Positions 49,601 to 63,194 are shown, numbered from the stretch's first letter. The stretch is DNA of 64,000 nt from Moringa oleifera (GCA_021397835.1 JAJFZO010000896.1:3946501-4010500), one strand, 5' to 3'. The notes: generated by a model from the sequence alone, not told the origin. Program-made: numbers and translations.

Positions 49601-52600
49601 GGGTAGCCGTTGGTGCTTGTAGACACTACCGCTGGCTTTGGGGGAACCTAACGACTAGCCAGCTACTATTGTGAGGCTATTGCTAGTGTTGGCAAATGTG
49701 AGCACTGGCACTAATAAAACCTAGGGACTACTTAACCATTGTTATGAGCAATTGGTGAGGTTGGTCAATGTTAGTTTGGGCATCGGGTAACCCAGCGATG
49801 CCCCAAGATAATAGCTATCATTGAAAGAGCATCAACGACTACTATTGGGTAGTCATTGACGCAAGTAATAGTGAGTGCCAATACGAGAACAGCTCAGTGA
49901 TGACCTTATGGCACTTGTCAACACTAGGAGATGCAAGAACAAGCACTGAGAAAGGCCAACGACTGCACGGTAAGTCGCCGGTGGTGGTAGACATTAGAGT
50001 TAGCTTTGGGGGAACCCAATGACTGCTTAGTCACTACTGTTGGGCAATTGCTGGGGTTGGTAAATGCCTATGCTTGCACTAGAGCCTAAGGACTGCTCAT
50101 TTATTACTACGAAGTAGTTGTTTGGTGTTAGTAAACATAAGCACTAGCACCAAAGGAGCCTATTGATGATCCCGTGATTATTGCTGGTGTTAGGTGAGCC
50201 TAACAATAACAGTAAGGCAGTCACTACTGTTGGTAGTCACTAATGCCAGCGCTAGGGAAGCTTGGCAACTGCCCAATGGTAGTCGCTTGCCTTGGCAGAC
50301 ATCTTTTGTGGATTTCTCTAGCGATGGCCCAACGACGATCGTTGGTGTAGGTAAATGCGAGGGCAAGAACTAGGGGAGCCCAATAGTGGCCTAGTAAGAG
50401 TAATTGGAATTGGAAGAGCCTAACAACTGTTGTAAGGAAGTCACAGCTACTCGTAGGCACTAGTGCCAACTTTAGGGAAACCCAGTGACTGCCCAGTTAC
50501 TATTACGATGCAGTTACTAGAATTGGCAAAAGCTAGTGTCAGCACTGAGGGAACCTAAGGATTGCCTAACTATTATCATTGGGTAATTTTTCATGTCGAT
50601 ATATGCCAGTGCCAACATTAGGAGAGCCCAACTACAACCTCGTGACAGTTAGTGTCGTTGGGAGAGCCTAATAACTGTTGTTAGGCAGTTAGTGATGCAA
50701 CAACTATCACTGGATTAGGAGCTCCGTGATGACTCAACAATCGTCATTGGCATTGGAAGATATCTCTGTTGGATTCCTCTAATGATGGCACAATTGTAGC
50801 CGTTAGTGTAGGGGGATGCGAAGTTAAGCACTAGTGGAGCATAACCATAGCATGGTAAAAGTAGTGGGCATTGGAAGAGCCTAATAATTGGTGCGCATGG
50901 AAGTCATTAGCACAAAAAAACGTGAGGACAAGCACTGGAAGAACCCAACGATAGCTAGTGGTTGGCGCCAGGATAGCCCAACGACTGTTACGAAGAAGTC
51001 TCTGGTGCTGGCAGACACTTACACCAACTTTGTAGGAACTCAAATGACTACCCAACTACTACTATGACACAATGGTTAGTGCGAGTAGATGTCGATCCTA
51101 GCACTAGAGGAACCTAAGGACTGCTTAGTTATAACTGTATGGCACTTGGCGGTGTCGGTAGATGCTAGTGCTACCATTGGGTAAGCTAAGTGACAACTCA
51201 ATGACAGCCATTGGCATTTGAGAGCCCAGTAACTACAAGTAGGCAGTCATTGATGTTTGTAGACATTCGCATTGGGTTGCCTTTGCAATGGCCTTATGAC
51301 AGTCGCAGGTGCAAGTAGATGAGAGGGCAAGCACTAGAGGAACCCAACAATGGCCTAGTAGCAGTTATTAGTATTAAGAGAAATGAATGATGACTATGAG
51401 GAAGTCATAGGTTTTAGCAGGTGTTCATGCCTACTTTTGAGGAATCCAACGACTACCCAACTACTGATGTAAGGTAGTCTCTAATGCTGGTTTATGTCAG
51501 TGCTAACATTAGGGAACAAAACGAACTTCTTAACATTTATTGTAAAATTGTTGCTTTTATGAATAGACTTCAATGCTAGCAATGGGGGAGCTTTACGACA
51601 ACCTCACGATAGTCGCTGGTGTTAGGAAAGCCAAACGACTATTGTTGAGTGGTTACTAAAACTGGTAGGCACCATGTTCAACACTTGGGGAGCTCAATGG
51701 TGATAACCCAATAATAATCATAGGCATTAGGAACACCCTACTATCATTATTGGGCAATCGCTTGCACTAGCAAACATCTGTACTGGGTTCCTCTAGCAAT
51801 GGCCAAGCATAAGTTATTGGCATCGGTAGACATGAGGGCAAGCACTAAAAGAGCCCAACGATGGCCTAGTAGTAATAGTTGGCATTAAGAGAGCCAATAA
51901 CTACTTTGAGGAAATTACTATTGCTAGTTGATGCTTGCGTTAGCTTTGGGGGAACCTAATGATTGCCCAACTATGGTTGTGGGACAGTTACTGGTGTTAG
52001 GCCAACATTAAGGGAACCCAAGGACTGCCCAGTTATTATTGTAGGGTAACTGCTTGAGTCGATAGACGCTAGTACCAGCATTGGGTGAGTTTAGCGATAA
52101 TCTCATGACAGTCATTGGTGTTGAGAGCGCTAATGACTGTTGTTGAGCAGTCATTGAGGATGATAGATGCCAGCACTAGCACTCAGGGAGCTTAGTGATA
52201 ACCTAGCTTTAACGAAATTGATAATTTCTGAGCTATTACTATAGTGCAATTATCGGTATTGGTAGACACCGACACTAGTATTATAGGAACCCACAGACTA
52301 CTCGCTATTGCTGTAGGGTAGTTACTAGGGTTAATAGATGCTAGAGCTTGCACTGGGGCAGCCCATTGATGACCTTATTAAATATCACAAGCATTAAGAG
52401 AACCTAACGATTATTGCGAGTACTTGCTAGTGTCGGTAGACGCTAGTGCTAGTAGATACTAGCCATTGTCCTTGCAACAGTGATGGCCCAATGGCTATCG
52501 CTGATGCTAATAGAAGCGAGGGTAAGCATTAGAAGAGCCCAACAATGGCTTAGTAGCAGTTGTTGGCATTGGAAGAGCCTAATGACTGTGGTCTAACAAC

Positions 52601-55600
52601 TGTGGTAAGGAAGTCATACATGTTTGTAAACGCACATGCCACCTTTTAAGGAACACAACGACTGCCTAGTTATTGCTATCAAGTAATCACTAGAGTTGGT
52701 TGACGTCGATGTGAGCATTAGGAAAACCAAAGGACTTAGTAGCAACTGCAGCGAGGCAGTTGCTTTTATCGGTAGATGCCAATGCTAGTAATGGGGGAGC
52801 ATAGCGATGATCCCACGACAGTCTTTTGCATTAGGAGAACCCAATGACTGGTTTTGTTAGGGATCATCGTCAGTACTAAGGGAGATCAATGGTGATGACC
52901 CAATAATAGTTAGAGGTGCTGGGAGAGCCCTATAACTATTGCTAGGCAGTCGCTTGTGTTAGTAAACATCTACACTAGGATAACTCAATGATGAGCCAGA
53001 GATAGTCGTTGGTGCACTCAGACATTTATAGTGGATTTTCCTAGGGATAGCCTCGTGAATGTCAATCAACATCAACACTTGCATTGAGAGAGCCTTGCAA
53101 CTACCTAACTATTGCTGTGAAGCAGTTTCTAGTGTTAGTGGATGCTAATGCTAGCACTAAGGGAGACTAGCGACATCCTTATGATAGTTATTAGTATTGA
53201 GAGAGCCCAACGACTACTGCTTAAGAGTGCTTAGCTATTTGAGGCCAGCACAGCATTAGGGAGCTTAATAATGATCTAGTAGCAATCACTCGCACTAGTA
53301 GACATTTGCATTAGGTTCCTAGTGATGACCCAATGATAATCCCTATTGTAAGTCGAGGAGTCTAATGACGGTGCAGCAAAAGTAGTTGGCATAGGGAAGG
53401 CACAACGACTACTCGGGGAAGTCCCTGGTGTTAACAGACATTAACACCAGCACAAAAAGAACCCAAGTACTACCTTGCTATCATTGCGGGGTAGTTATTG
53501 GTGTTAGTTGATGCTATTGCCAGAACTAGGGGAATTCAGGGACAACCTTATGATAGTCATTGGCATTGGGAGAGCTGAACAACTATTACTACGTAGTCAC
53601 TAGCATTAAGGGAGCTTCGCAATGGCCTAGCAGTAATCACTAACGCTAGCAAATATCAGTGATGTGTTCCTCTAACTGTGGCCTAACGAGAGTAGCAAAC
53701 ACAAGTAGGCACGAAGGTAAGCACTAGAGGAGCTCAACGACGGCATAGTAAGAGTACTAAGTGGAAAAAGAGCCCAATGATTGTTGCGGGGTAGTCACTA
53801 ATGCAAACAGATGCTCGCACTTATTTTGACAGAACCTAACGACTACTTAGCTATAGCAGTAGGTTGTTATTCGTGTTAAGAGATGAAATTACGAACAAGT
53901 AGGTAACCTAGGGACTACCTAGCTATTACTAAATAATAGCTACTAGTGTCAATAGATGCTAGCACCAATATGAGGGAAGTCTTATAATAACCCTATGACA
54001 GTAACTAGCGTTAGGAGAGCCCAACGATTGCTATTGGGTAGTTGCTGATGCTAGTAGGCAATTACATGGGATGCTGACGCTAGCACACAGTTTTCGAGAG
54101 GGTAAGCCTAAATGGAGCCCAACCATGACCAAGTAGCAGTTATTGGCATTAGGAACGCCTAATGACTACTATAGGGAAATCGTTGGTGCTAGCAAATGCT
54201 CGTGCCAGCTTTTAGGGAACCCAACGACTAGCCAATTATTTTTGCAGTGCTATTACTAGCGTTGTTAAACACCAGTGCGAGCACTGAGGGAGCTTAACAA
54301 TGACCCTATGATAGTTGTTGTTATTGGGAGAGCCCGATAACTACTACTGCATAATCATTGACGCTAGTGGATGGCAACATGAATGCTAAAGCAACTTAAT
54401 AATGACCTAGTGATAGTTATTGGTAGTTTTAGACATCAGCACTGGGTTCACCTAGTGATGGCCCAACGGTTGTCTCTGGCGCACGTAGACATGAAGGCAA
54501 CCACAGTTGAGGTTGAACGACGGCCTAGTAATAGTAATAGGCATTGAGAGAGCCCAACATCTTCTGCAAAATGTTATTGGTGCCAGTAAATACTCGCACC
54601 AGATTTAGGGAAACCCAACGATTGCCTAGCCATTATTGCAAGGCAGTTATTAGTGTTCGTAGATGCTGATACTAGCACTACGGGGAACGCTAAGATTGCT
54701 CAACTGTTGTTGCATGGCAGTTGATAGTGTTGGTAAATGTTAGTGCTAGCATAAAAGAAGGCCAAAAATGATCCAATGATGATGGCTGGCATTGTAAGAG
54801 CCTAACTAATGCTAATAAATACCAACCACCATCATTATCACAGCGATGGCCTAATGATGATCATTGATGCTGGTAGAAGCGATTGTAAGTATTAAAAGAT
54901 CCCAATAATGGCCTAATAATAGTTGTTAGCATTGGGAGAGCCCAATGACTCTGGTGGGGAAGTCATAGGTATTGGCAAATGCTTGTGCCAGGTTTTGAGG
55001 AACTAAGCAATTGCCTAGCTTTTGCTACTGGGCAATCACTGGTGTTGATTGATGTCAAGCATGCATTAGGGGAATCGAAGGACTTCCTAGCAATTGTTGT
55101 GAGGTAGTTGGTCTTATCGGTAGATGCCAATGCCACCAATGGAGGAGTCTAGTGATGACCCCATGACACTTTCTCCTACTAGGAAAGTGTAACTATAACT
55201 ATTGGTAAGGGCTAATGTCAGCACTAAGGGAGCTCAATGATAATGACCCAATGATGGCTTAGCGAACATTAACAAACACCAACGCCTGCTTTGAGAGAGC
55301 CTTAAAATCGCTCAATTATTACTGTGAAGCAGTTACTAGTGTCGGTGGGCGCTAGTGCTAGCATCGAGGGAACCTAGCGATGTCCCTATGATAGTTGTTA
55401 ACATTAGAAGTGCCTGATGACTATTATTCAGGAATGGCTGGCATTGTTTAAGGCTAACACAACACTAAGGGAGCTTAACAATGACCTAGCAGTAATCACT
55501 TATGTTGGTAAACATCTACGTTGGGTTCCCCTAGCTATGACCCAGTGACAGTCATTATTGCACATAGAGAGTCCAACGACAGTGCATTAACAATTGTTGG

Positions 55601-57556
55601 CATAAGGAAGGCACAAATACCAGTCAGAGAAGTCCCTCATGCTGGCCGATGTCGACGCCAACATAAGGGGAACCTAGGTACTGCGTAGCTATCATTGCAG
55701 CACAGTTACTAGTGTTAGTAGACGTTAGTGCTAGTACTAAAGGAGTCCAGCAATAACTTCAAGATGGTCGTTGGCATTGGGATAGCAGAATGACTACTGC
55801 TGGACAGTCACTAGCGTTAGGGAACTTTACAATGACCCAACGATAATCACTAGCATTGGTAGGCATTGATGTTATGTTCCTCCAATTGTGGCCTAACAAG
55901 TGTTGGAGGCATAAGTAAGTACGAGGGCAAGAACTAGAGGAGCTCAACAATTACTACAAGGTAGTCCCTCATGCTTGCAAATGCTCGTGCTAACTTTTGG
56001 GGAACCTAACGACTACTTAGCTATAATAGTAAGGCACTTGCTTGTTTTAGCAGACGAAATTTTGAACACATGGGAACCCAGGGATTGCTAAGCTATTAGT
56101 CGGGGTAATTGCTGGTGTTAGTAAATGCAAGCACCAATATAGAGGAAGTCTTGTAATGACCCTATGATAATCACTGGCATCGAGAAAGCCTTATGATTGT
56201 TGCTAGGTAGTCATAGACACAGGCAAAGGCCAACACTAGCACTAGGGAGCTTAACGATAATCTAGTAATAGTTACTAATGTTGGCAGACATCTACATTAG
56301 GTTCTTCCAGCAATGGCCATGTGACAATATTTTATGCAGGTAGACACAAGGCAAAAGTACTAGATGGGTCCAACGATGGCCTAGCAGCAATGGTTAGCAT
56401 TAAGAGAGCCCAATAACGATAACAAAGAAGTTGCTGATGCTAGCATATGCTCATGCCAGCTTTGGAGGAACCTTACGATTGTGCAGCTACTACTAAAGGG
56501 TAGTTATCAATGTTTGCAAACATTGGTGTTAGTATTAAGATAACCCAGGCAATGCGCAACAATTATTATGGGATTTTGTTGGTGTTGATAGACACTCGCG
56601 CCAACACTAGGGGAGCCCTGCGATAACCCCATAACTATTATTGGCATTGTGAGAGCCCAATAACTACTATTAGGTAGTCGCTGGCACTAGTAGAGGCCAA
56701 CAACTGCTGTTAGTAGTAGTTGCTGATGTTGGAAGGGATAGGCACTAGGTTGCCCCTGGGATGGCCTAATGGTAATCGCTAGCGCAGGTAAATGCGAGGA
56801 CAAGCACTGAATAAGCCTAACGTCAGCCTAGCTATAGTAGTTGGCATTGGAAGAGCGTAAAGACTAGTGCAGGGAAGTGCCTAGTGCAGGCTGATGTTGG
56901 CACCAGCTTTGGGAAAAACCAATAACTACTTAGTTCCTTTTACGATGCAGTTGGTGGTGTTAGTAGATGCTAGAGCTAGCACTAGGGGAGTCTAGTGATG
57001 AACCTGTGGTAGTCGATGGCATTGGGAATGCCCAACTATTATGGCAAGGTAGTCGTTGACATTGGTAGATGTGAGAGTCAATACTAAGGGCGCTTAGGGA
57101 TGACCCAACGACTATCGCTCATGTTGGCAAACGTGACTGTAAGCACTAAAAAAGCTCAATGATGGCCTAACTACAGTAAAAAAACATAAGAAGAGCCCAA
57201 GGATTACTACTTGGAAATCGTTGGTGCTGACAAACGCTTATGCCAACTTTGGGGGAACCCAAAATCTACCAAGCTACTACTGCAGGGTAATTGCTCATTT
57301 TGGTGGACACCAGTCCTAGCACTAAGGGAACCAAGGGGTAGCCCAGCTTTTGCAATGGGGTAATTGTCGATATCGATGGACATTAACGATAGCATCAAGG
57401 TAGCCTAGCGATTACCGTATGATAATCACTGGTGTTGGGAGAGCCCATTGACTACGGTTGGGTAATCATAGACGTTGGTAAATACAGGTGCCAATACTAG
57501 AGAGCTTAGCGACAACCCAACGGCAGCGCTAGGTTACCCTTACCATTGCATAAGTA

Positions 57557-57580
57557 AACGTGATGGCTCACATGGGGCTC
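57557..57580. other. A-to-B junction (equivalent to 18,587)
   Basis: AAACGTGATGG is followed by CTCACATGGGGCTCTCATG, the same breakpoint and monomer phase as at 18,587, with matching A modules upstream and matching B monomers downstream. It was therefore copied as part of the larger unit. Confidence 0.8.
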
Positions 57581-60500
57581 TCATGGCTTAGCTGGCACCC
57601 GTGCTGTGGCCGCATGATGGGCCTTCCAACCATGCGATGCGTGCTAAGGGTAATTATGGCTTACCTCCTATACTGATGGTCCGTGAAATGTGGTGCCATT
57701 CGCACACTTACTAGGAAGTCTATCGAGTGATAGTAACGAAGGTCTAGCTTGCGTGAAGTGCCCATGACCTAGCTGTCACGCTTATTACGGCCACAAATTG
57801 GGCCTTCCACCTATATTGTACCTGTCAGGGGTAGCTGCGACTTGCCTCCTATACCCATGTTTTATGCAACGCGACTCCTTTGGTAGGCTCGTTGGGCAGT
57901 TTGTCGACGGACAATGATGAGGGTCTAGCTCACGTAGGATGCCTATAGCTTGGCTGGTGTGCCTTCTACAGTCGTACACTGGGCCTTCCCCCTATGTCAC
58001 ATCTACTAAAAGTAGCCATGGCTTACCTTTCATACCTTTGGGATGCTCACTAGAGAGCCTATCGAGTGATAGCAACAAGGGTCTCTCTCGCGTGGGCCGT
58101 CCATGGCCTGGTTCGTACGCTTGCTGCTACCACACTCTAGGCCTTTCAGCCATGTTATGCCTACTTAGGGTAACTATGGCTAGCTTTGGTGGCACACTCA
58201 CTAGGTAGTCAATCAAGGGACCATGATGAGGATCTGGCTCAAGTGGGGCACCCATGCCTTGGCTAGCATGCTAGTTGCAATCACCTGCTGGGCCTTTCAA
58301 CCATGCACTGCATAGTTGTAGCAACCGTGGCTACCTCCTGTGCCCATGGTTCATGTGATGCAGCTCCTTAGCATGTGTACTGGGCAAACTCTCTAAGGAT
58401 AACAACAAGGATCTGGTTAGCGTGTGGCGCCAATGGTATGGCCAGTGCCTATTGTGGTCGCATGTTGGGCCTTTCACCCATGTGATGCCCCTTTGGGGTA
58501 TGAATGGCCTTCCATGCCTAAGTCCCATGCGACATGGCTCCCTTAGCATGCCATCTAAGCTATCTATTGAGGGATAGTGATGAGGATCAAGCACGTGTGG
58601 GGTGCCCATTGCCTGGCTGGCACTCTTGCTATAGCCTTATGCTGGGCCTTTCGCCCATGCCACCTTTGTTGGGGAAATCATTGCTTGGCTCTCATGCCTA
58701 TCATTTATGTGATGTGACCCCCTTGGTACCCTTTTTTGGCAATTTATCGAGGGTTAATAAGGAGGATTTAGCTCCCTGGGGCGCCTATAGGTTGGCTAAT
58801 GCCCCTACTACAATCGTAAGCTAGGCTTTTTACCCACGTTGTGATTGTTAGGGGTTGCCGTGGCTTACCTCCCATGCCCATATTTTGTACGACGTGGCTC
58901 CATTGGCACACTTGCTCAGTAGTCTATCGAGTGATGACATCAAGAGTCTAGCTCATGTAGGGTGCCATGGTCCTTCCACTGATGCGATGCCTACCGAGGG
59001 TAACCGAACTTACCACCTGTGCCTATTGTCCAAGCAGTGCTACTTTCTTTACACATTCACTGAGCAGTCTATCGAGCAACTGCGATTAGGGTTAAGCTCA
59101 CGTGGGGCACTCATGACATGGCTAGCACACTTGCTGAGGCCACTCATTGGGCCTTCCACCCATCATAAGCTTGTTGGAGATAGTCGTAGCTTGCCTCCCG
59201 TTCCCATGGTCCCTGCAATGTGGCTTTCTTAAAATGCTTAATTAACAATCTATGGAGGGATAGTGACGAGGGTTTGGCTCATGTGGGGCTCTGATAGCTA
59301 GCTGGCACACTTACGGTGGCTTCACCCTAGGCATTTCACCCATGTGGTGATTATTAGGCGCACCCATGGCTTGCCTGTCATGCCCATGGTCCATCAAATG
59401 CAGCTCCTTTTGCACACTTGCTAGGCATCCTATTGAGCAAATAATGAAGAGTGTTTAGCTTACATATGGGCGTCTACTATGGCTGCACGTTGGGCCTTCC
59501 ATCCTTGCTTTGCCTCTTAAGGGTAGCCATGGCCTATCTCCCATGCCTATGGTCCTTACGACGCGGCTCCCTTGGCAAGCTCAATGGGCAGTCTACAGAG
59601 CGATAACGATGAGAGTCTAGCTTGCATGAGGGCGCCTATGGCCTAGCTGGTGGTCCTACTATGGCCACATGTTAGGCCTTCCATCTTTACTGCACCTCCT
59701 CGGGGTAGCCATGGCTTGTATCCCATGCCTACGATCCCTATGATGTGACTCTTTTTGCTTGCTTGATTAGTAATCTATCGAGGGATAACATTAAGGGTTT
59801 CACTTACATGGCCCACCCATGGCTTATCTCCAATCTCATGGTTTGTGCAACGTGGCTCCCTTAGCACACTCACTGGGTAGTTTATCGAGTGAAAATGATG
59901 ATGGTTTAACTCGCATGAGGCATGCCAGCGAAGTGGCTCCCTTAGCATGCTCGTTTGGTAGTCTGTGGAGGAATGACATGAGAGGTCTTGCTCGCATAGG
60001 AGTGCCTAAGGCCTGGTTGGCACCTACTGTGGCTGCAAGCTAGGCCTCCCACCATGCCATACTTATTGGGGGCAGCTTAGCTTGCCATTTGACCCCACTA
60101 TCTATGCAAATGGCTCCCTTGGCATGCTCACGAAGCAATCTATTAAGGAACAATGATGAGGGTCGAGCAAGCGTGGGGAGCCCATGGCTTGGCAAGTGCA
60201 TCATTTGCAACAAGATGTTAGGCCTTTTTTCCCATGCCATTCTTGCTAAGGCTAGTTGTGGCTTACCTCTCGTGCCAATGGTCCATGTAATGTGGCTCCT
60301 CGACACGTTCGCCGAGTAGTTTCTATGGATAGTGATAAGGTTCTAGCTCATGTAGGGCTCCCATGGCCTAGTTAGTGCACTTGTTGTGGCTACACGTTAG
60401 GCCTTTCGCCATGCTATGTGTACTGGGAGCTACCATAGCTTACTTCTCATGCCAATAATCCGTATGACATGGCTCCCTTAGCACAATCATTAGCTGTCTA

Positions 60501-61736
60501 TCAAAGGACAGCGATGATGTTCTGACTCGCATGTGACGCCCATGTCCTTGCTGGTGCGCCTGCTGCGTCTGCATGTTGGACCTTTAACACATGTTATGCA
60601 TATTAGAGGCAATCGGGGCTTGTCTCTCGTGCCTATGGTCTATGTGATGTACCTTCCTTGACACAATGGTAGGGCACTCTATTAAGGGATAACGATGATG
60701 GTTTTTCCAGCATGAGGTGCCTATGACCTGGTAGGTGCGATACTGCGGCCACACATAAGGCCTTCTACCCATGCCGTGCTTGTTAGGGACTATCATGGCT
60801 TGCTTTTTATGACCATGGTTCATTTGTCGTGGCTCTGTTGGCACGCTCTTCGGACAATCTATTGAGGGAGAGTGAAGAGGGTTTTGCTCATATGGGGCAT
60901 TAATGGCCTTGCAAGCTCGCATGTTATAGCCACACGTTGGGCCTTTCCCTTATCCCATGGAGTGGGAAGCGTGATTGTAATGGCTGCATGTTGGGCCTTC
61001 TACTCATGCTGTGCCTATTAGGGGCTACCATGGCTTGCCTTCCGTAACCATGGTCCATGAGATGCAACTCCCTTGCCACGCTCACTGGGCAACCTGTCGA
61101 GGAACAACGATGAGGGTTTTACTTGCAAGAGGCGCCCATGGATTAATTGGCTCAACTATTGTGAATATAGGCTAGGCTTTTCGCCCATGCCATGCCTATT
61201 GAGGGCAGTCATGGCTTATGTCCCATGTCTACAATCCGTGTTACTAGGCTCCCTTAGTACACTCGACCATGGGACGACGTCAAAGGTCTCCCTCGCATGA
61301 GGTGTTGATGGCCTAGCTGGCATGCCTGCTGCGACTGCACGCTGGGTCTTCTACCAATGCCTTATGTGTTGGGAGCTACCGTGGCTTGCCTTATGTGCCC
61401 ATAGTCCATGCAATAAGGCTCCTTCAGTTGCTCGTTGGGTAATGTATCAAGGGACAGCACAAGGGTCTTGCCTGCATGGGGTGCCCATGGCTTGGCTACG
61501 CCGCTTATTGCAACTGAACACTAGGCCTTTCATTGATGTTATGGCTACTAGGGCATCCTGTGGCTTGTCTCTCATGCGCATTGACCGTGCAATGCGGCTC
61601 CCTTGGTGTGTTCACTGGGTTCTCTATCGAGGGACTACGACAAATGTTTTTCTCATATGGAGTGCCAATAGCTTGGCTGACGCATTAGTTACGATTGCAC
61701 GTTGGGCCTTTCACCCATGTCATACCTGTTGAGGGT
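57567..61736. repeat. Satellite B block IV (~23 monomers)
   Basis: This block is the partner of 18,587-23,926. Both start at the same monomer phase and share private lesions: a ~23-bp loss giving CCTTTGGGATGCTC near 58,031 (CCCTTGGGACGCTC at about 19,050), and a ~40-bp loss before TCCACTGATGCGATGCC near 58,965. The unusual monomer with TTGACCCCACTATCTATGC near 60,085 equals the one near 21,313. Compared with its partner it lacks about one monomer between 58,965 and 60,040, and about 955 bp at about 60,957. Open frames of up to 136 codons (61,322-61,732) are not shared in phase between monomers. Confidence 0.93.
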
Positions 61737-61750
61737 CGTTACTTGTGTTA
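61726..61750. other. B-to-A junction, conserved type
   Basis: B text ACCTGTTGAGGG meets A text TCGTTACTTGTGTTAGTAG at the same phase as the exits at 23,927 and 36,255. Downstream A modules follow the order of those two blocks. Confidence 0.8.
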
Positions 61751-63194
61751 GTAGACACTAGTGCTAGCAGCGGAAGAGCTTAGCAACAACGTATGATCGT
61801 TGCTAGAGTTAAAAGTGCCCAACGACCTCTATTGGGCAGTTGTTAGCGCTAACAGACAACTACGCTATGTTACGCTAGAGATGGCCCCAATGGTAGTAAG
61901 TGGCATAAGTAGATGCGAGGCAAGCACTAGAAGAGCCTAACGAAGGCCTAAGAGCAATAGTTGGTGCCAATAGAGCCCAACAATTATTGCAAGAAAGTCG
62001 TTGGTACTGGCAACGCTTATGTCAGCTTCGAGGGAACCCAACGACAACTAAACTACTGCTAAGATGCAATTGTTGTTATTGACAAACGCCAGCACCAACA
62101 CTAGGGGAACCCAAAGACTGCCTAGCTATTGTTGTGTGACAGTTGGTGATGTCGATGGACAATAGTGCTAGCACCAAAGGAACCCAGGAGCCCAGTGATG
62201 GCCTAATGACAGTTGTGGGCAATTGGAAAGCACCATACCTACTACTAGCCAATTGTTGACACTAGTGGATATCTTCATTGGGTTGCCCTAGTGATAGTCA
62301 TATGGCAGTCATAGGCATAGGTAGATGAAAAAGCAAGCACTAGAGGGACCCAACAATGGCTTAACAGCAGTGGTTAGCATTAAGAAAGCTCAATGAATGC
62401 AGGAGGGAAGTCGTTGATGTTGGCAAATGCCAGTGTCAGCTTTGAGGGAGGCTAATGACTGCCCAACTACTACTTCACGGTAGTAGTTGGTGTTATCAAA
62501 TGCTAGTGCCAGCATTAGAAGCACCTTGGGATTACTCACTTATTGCTATAGGGCAGTTGTAGGAGTAAATAGACACTAGTGGTAGCATCAGGCGAGTTTA
62601 GTGACGTCTCCATGATAATTGCACGCATTGGGGGAGCCCAATGAATTTTCCTAGGCAATCACTGATAGTGGTACATGCCAGTGCTAGCATTAGGGTAGCA
62701 CAACAACAACCCCACTTTATAAGAATCATCAACTTCCCTATTATTATTGTGGTCTAGTTATCGATGTTAGAAGACGTCGGCACTGTACTAGGGGAACCCA
62801 AGGATTGCCTCGTTATTACTATAGGGTGGTTGTTGTTGTTGATAGACGCCAATGCTAGACACTAGAGCAGCGTAATCACGGCCTAATGATAGTTACAGGT
62901 GTTAGCAAAGCCTTCAATTGCTGTTGAGCTGTCACTGAAATTGGTACACATCTGCGTTAGGTTGCTCTAATGATTGCTCAATAGCAGTCACTGATGCAAA
63001 AAAACCTAGAGACAAGACTAAAGCAGCCCAACAATGGCCCAACAGTAGCAGTTGGCATAGTGCTAGCCCAATGACTACTGCTGAGAAGTCGCTTGTGCTA
63101 ACAGATGCTCGCGCTAGCTTTGAAGGAACCCAACAACTGCCTAACTACTTTTGCGGTGCAATTACTAGTGTGGGTTAATATGAGTGCCAACACC
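61737..63194. repeat. Satellite A block V (truncated)
   Basis: It starts at the conserved exit from B and follows the order of 23,927-25,345 closely: AATCATCAACTTCCC at about 62,720 against 24,890, and GTGGGTTAATATGAGTGCC near 63,170 against 25,330. It stops abruptly inside a module after CCAACACC at 63,194, where the 58-bp satellite begins. This is the right-hand edge of the A/B field in this window. Confidence 0.9.

Larger units (their letters stand above)
36255..57566. repeat. Satellite A block IV (long block, about two units, no internal B)
   Basis: The left end copies the conserved B-to-A exit seen at 23,927 and 61,737, and the AATCATCAACTTCC module recurs at about 37,285. The right part from about 50,930 matches 1-4,710 and 12,300-18,586, including the AATTGATAATTTC module at about 52,220. 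At 21.3 kb it is more than twice the other complete A blocks (8.1 and 9.5 kb). It therefore spans about two compound units without the B block expected between them. TTTAAGGC/TTTGAGGC modules are frequent from about 41,950 to 48,970. Two young duplications lie at 39.6 and 40.6 kb. No gene was seen. Confidence 0.9.
51315..63194. repeat. Large superrepeat, copy 2 (A-B-A tract)
   Basis: Partner of 12,660-25,345. It is shorter because of losses in the B block: about one monomer between 58,965 and 60,040, and about 955 bp near 60,957. It also has a ~150-bp loss in A near 55,250, where CCCAATGATGG runs directly into CTTAGCGAACATT. Copy 1 in turn lacks about 215 bp near 12,890 that this copy keeps (51,540-51,760). 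Its right end is cut by the 58-bp satellite. Confidence 0.8.

Noticed and set aside
61322..61732. 136-codon plus-strand open frame in the B block, and similar frames of 100-125 codons (18,477; 18,989; 58,855; 38,259 minus)
   Set aside because: They lie entirely inside satellite monomers, occur on both strands, change frame with each ~181-bp unit, and lack recognisable domains. The partner copies do not keep the same frames open.
1..63194. Fungal repeat-induced point mutation as the source of the transitions
   Set aside because: The sequence is not strongly AT-enriched, and changes centre on CG/CNG rather than CA-to-TA. A methylated plant-like genome fits better, though this was judged by eye.
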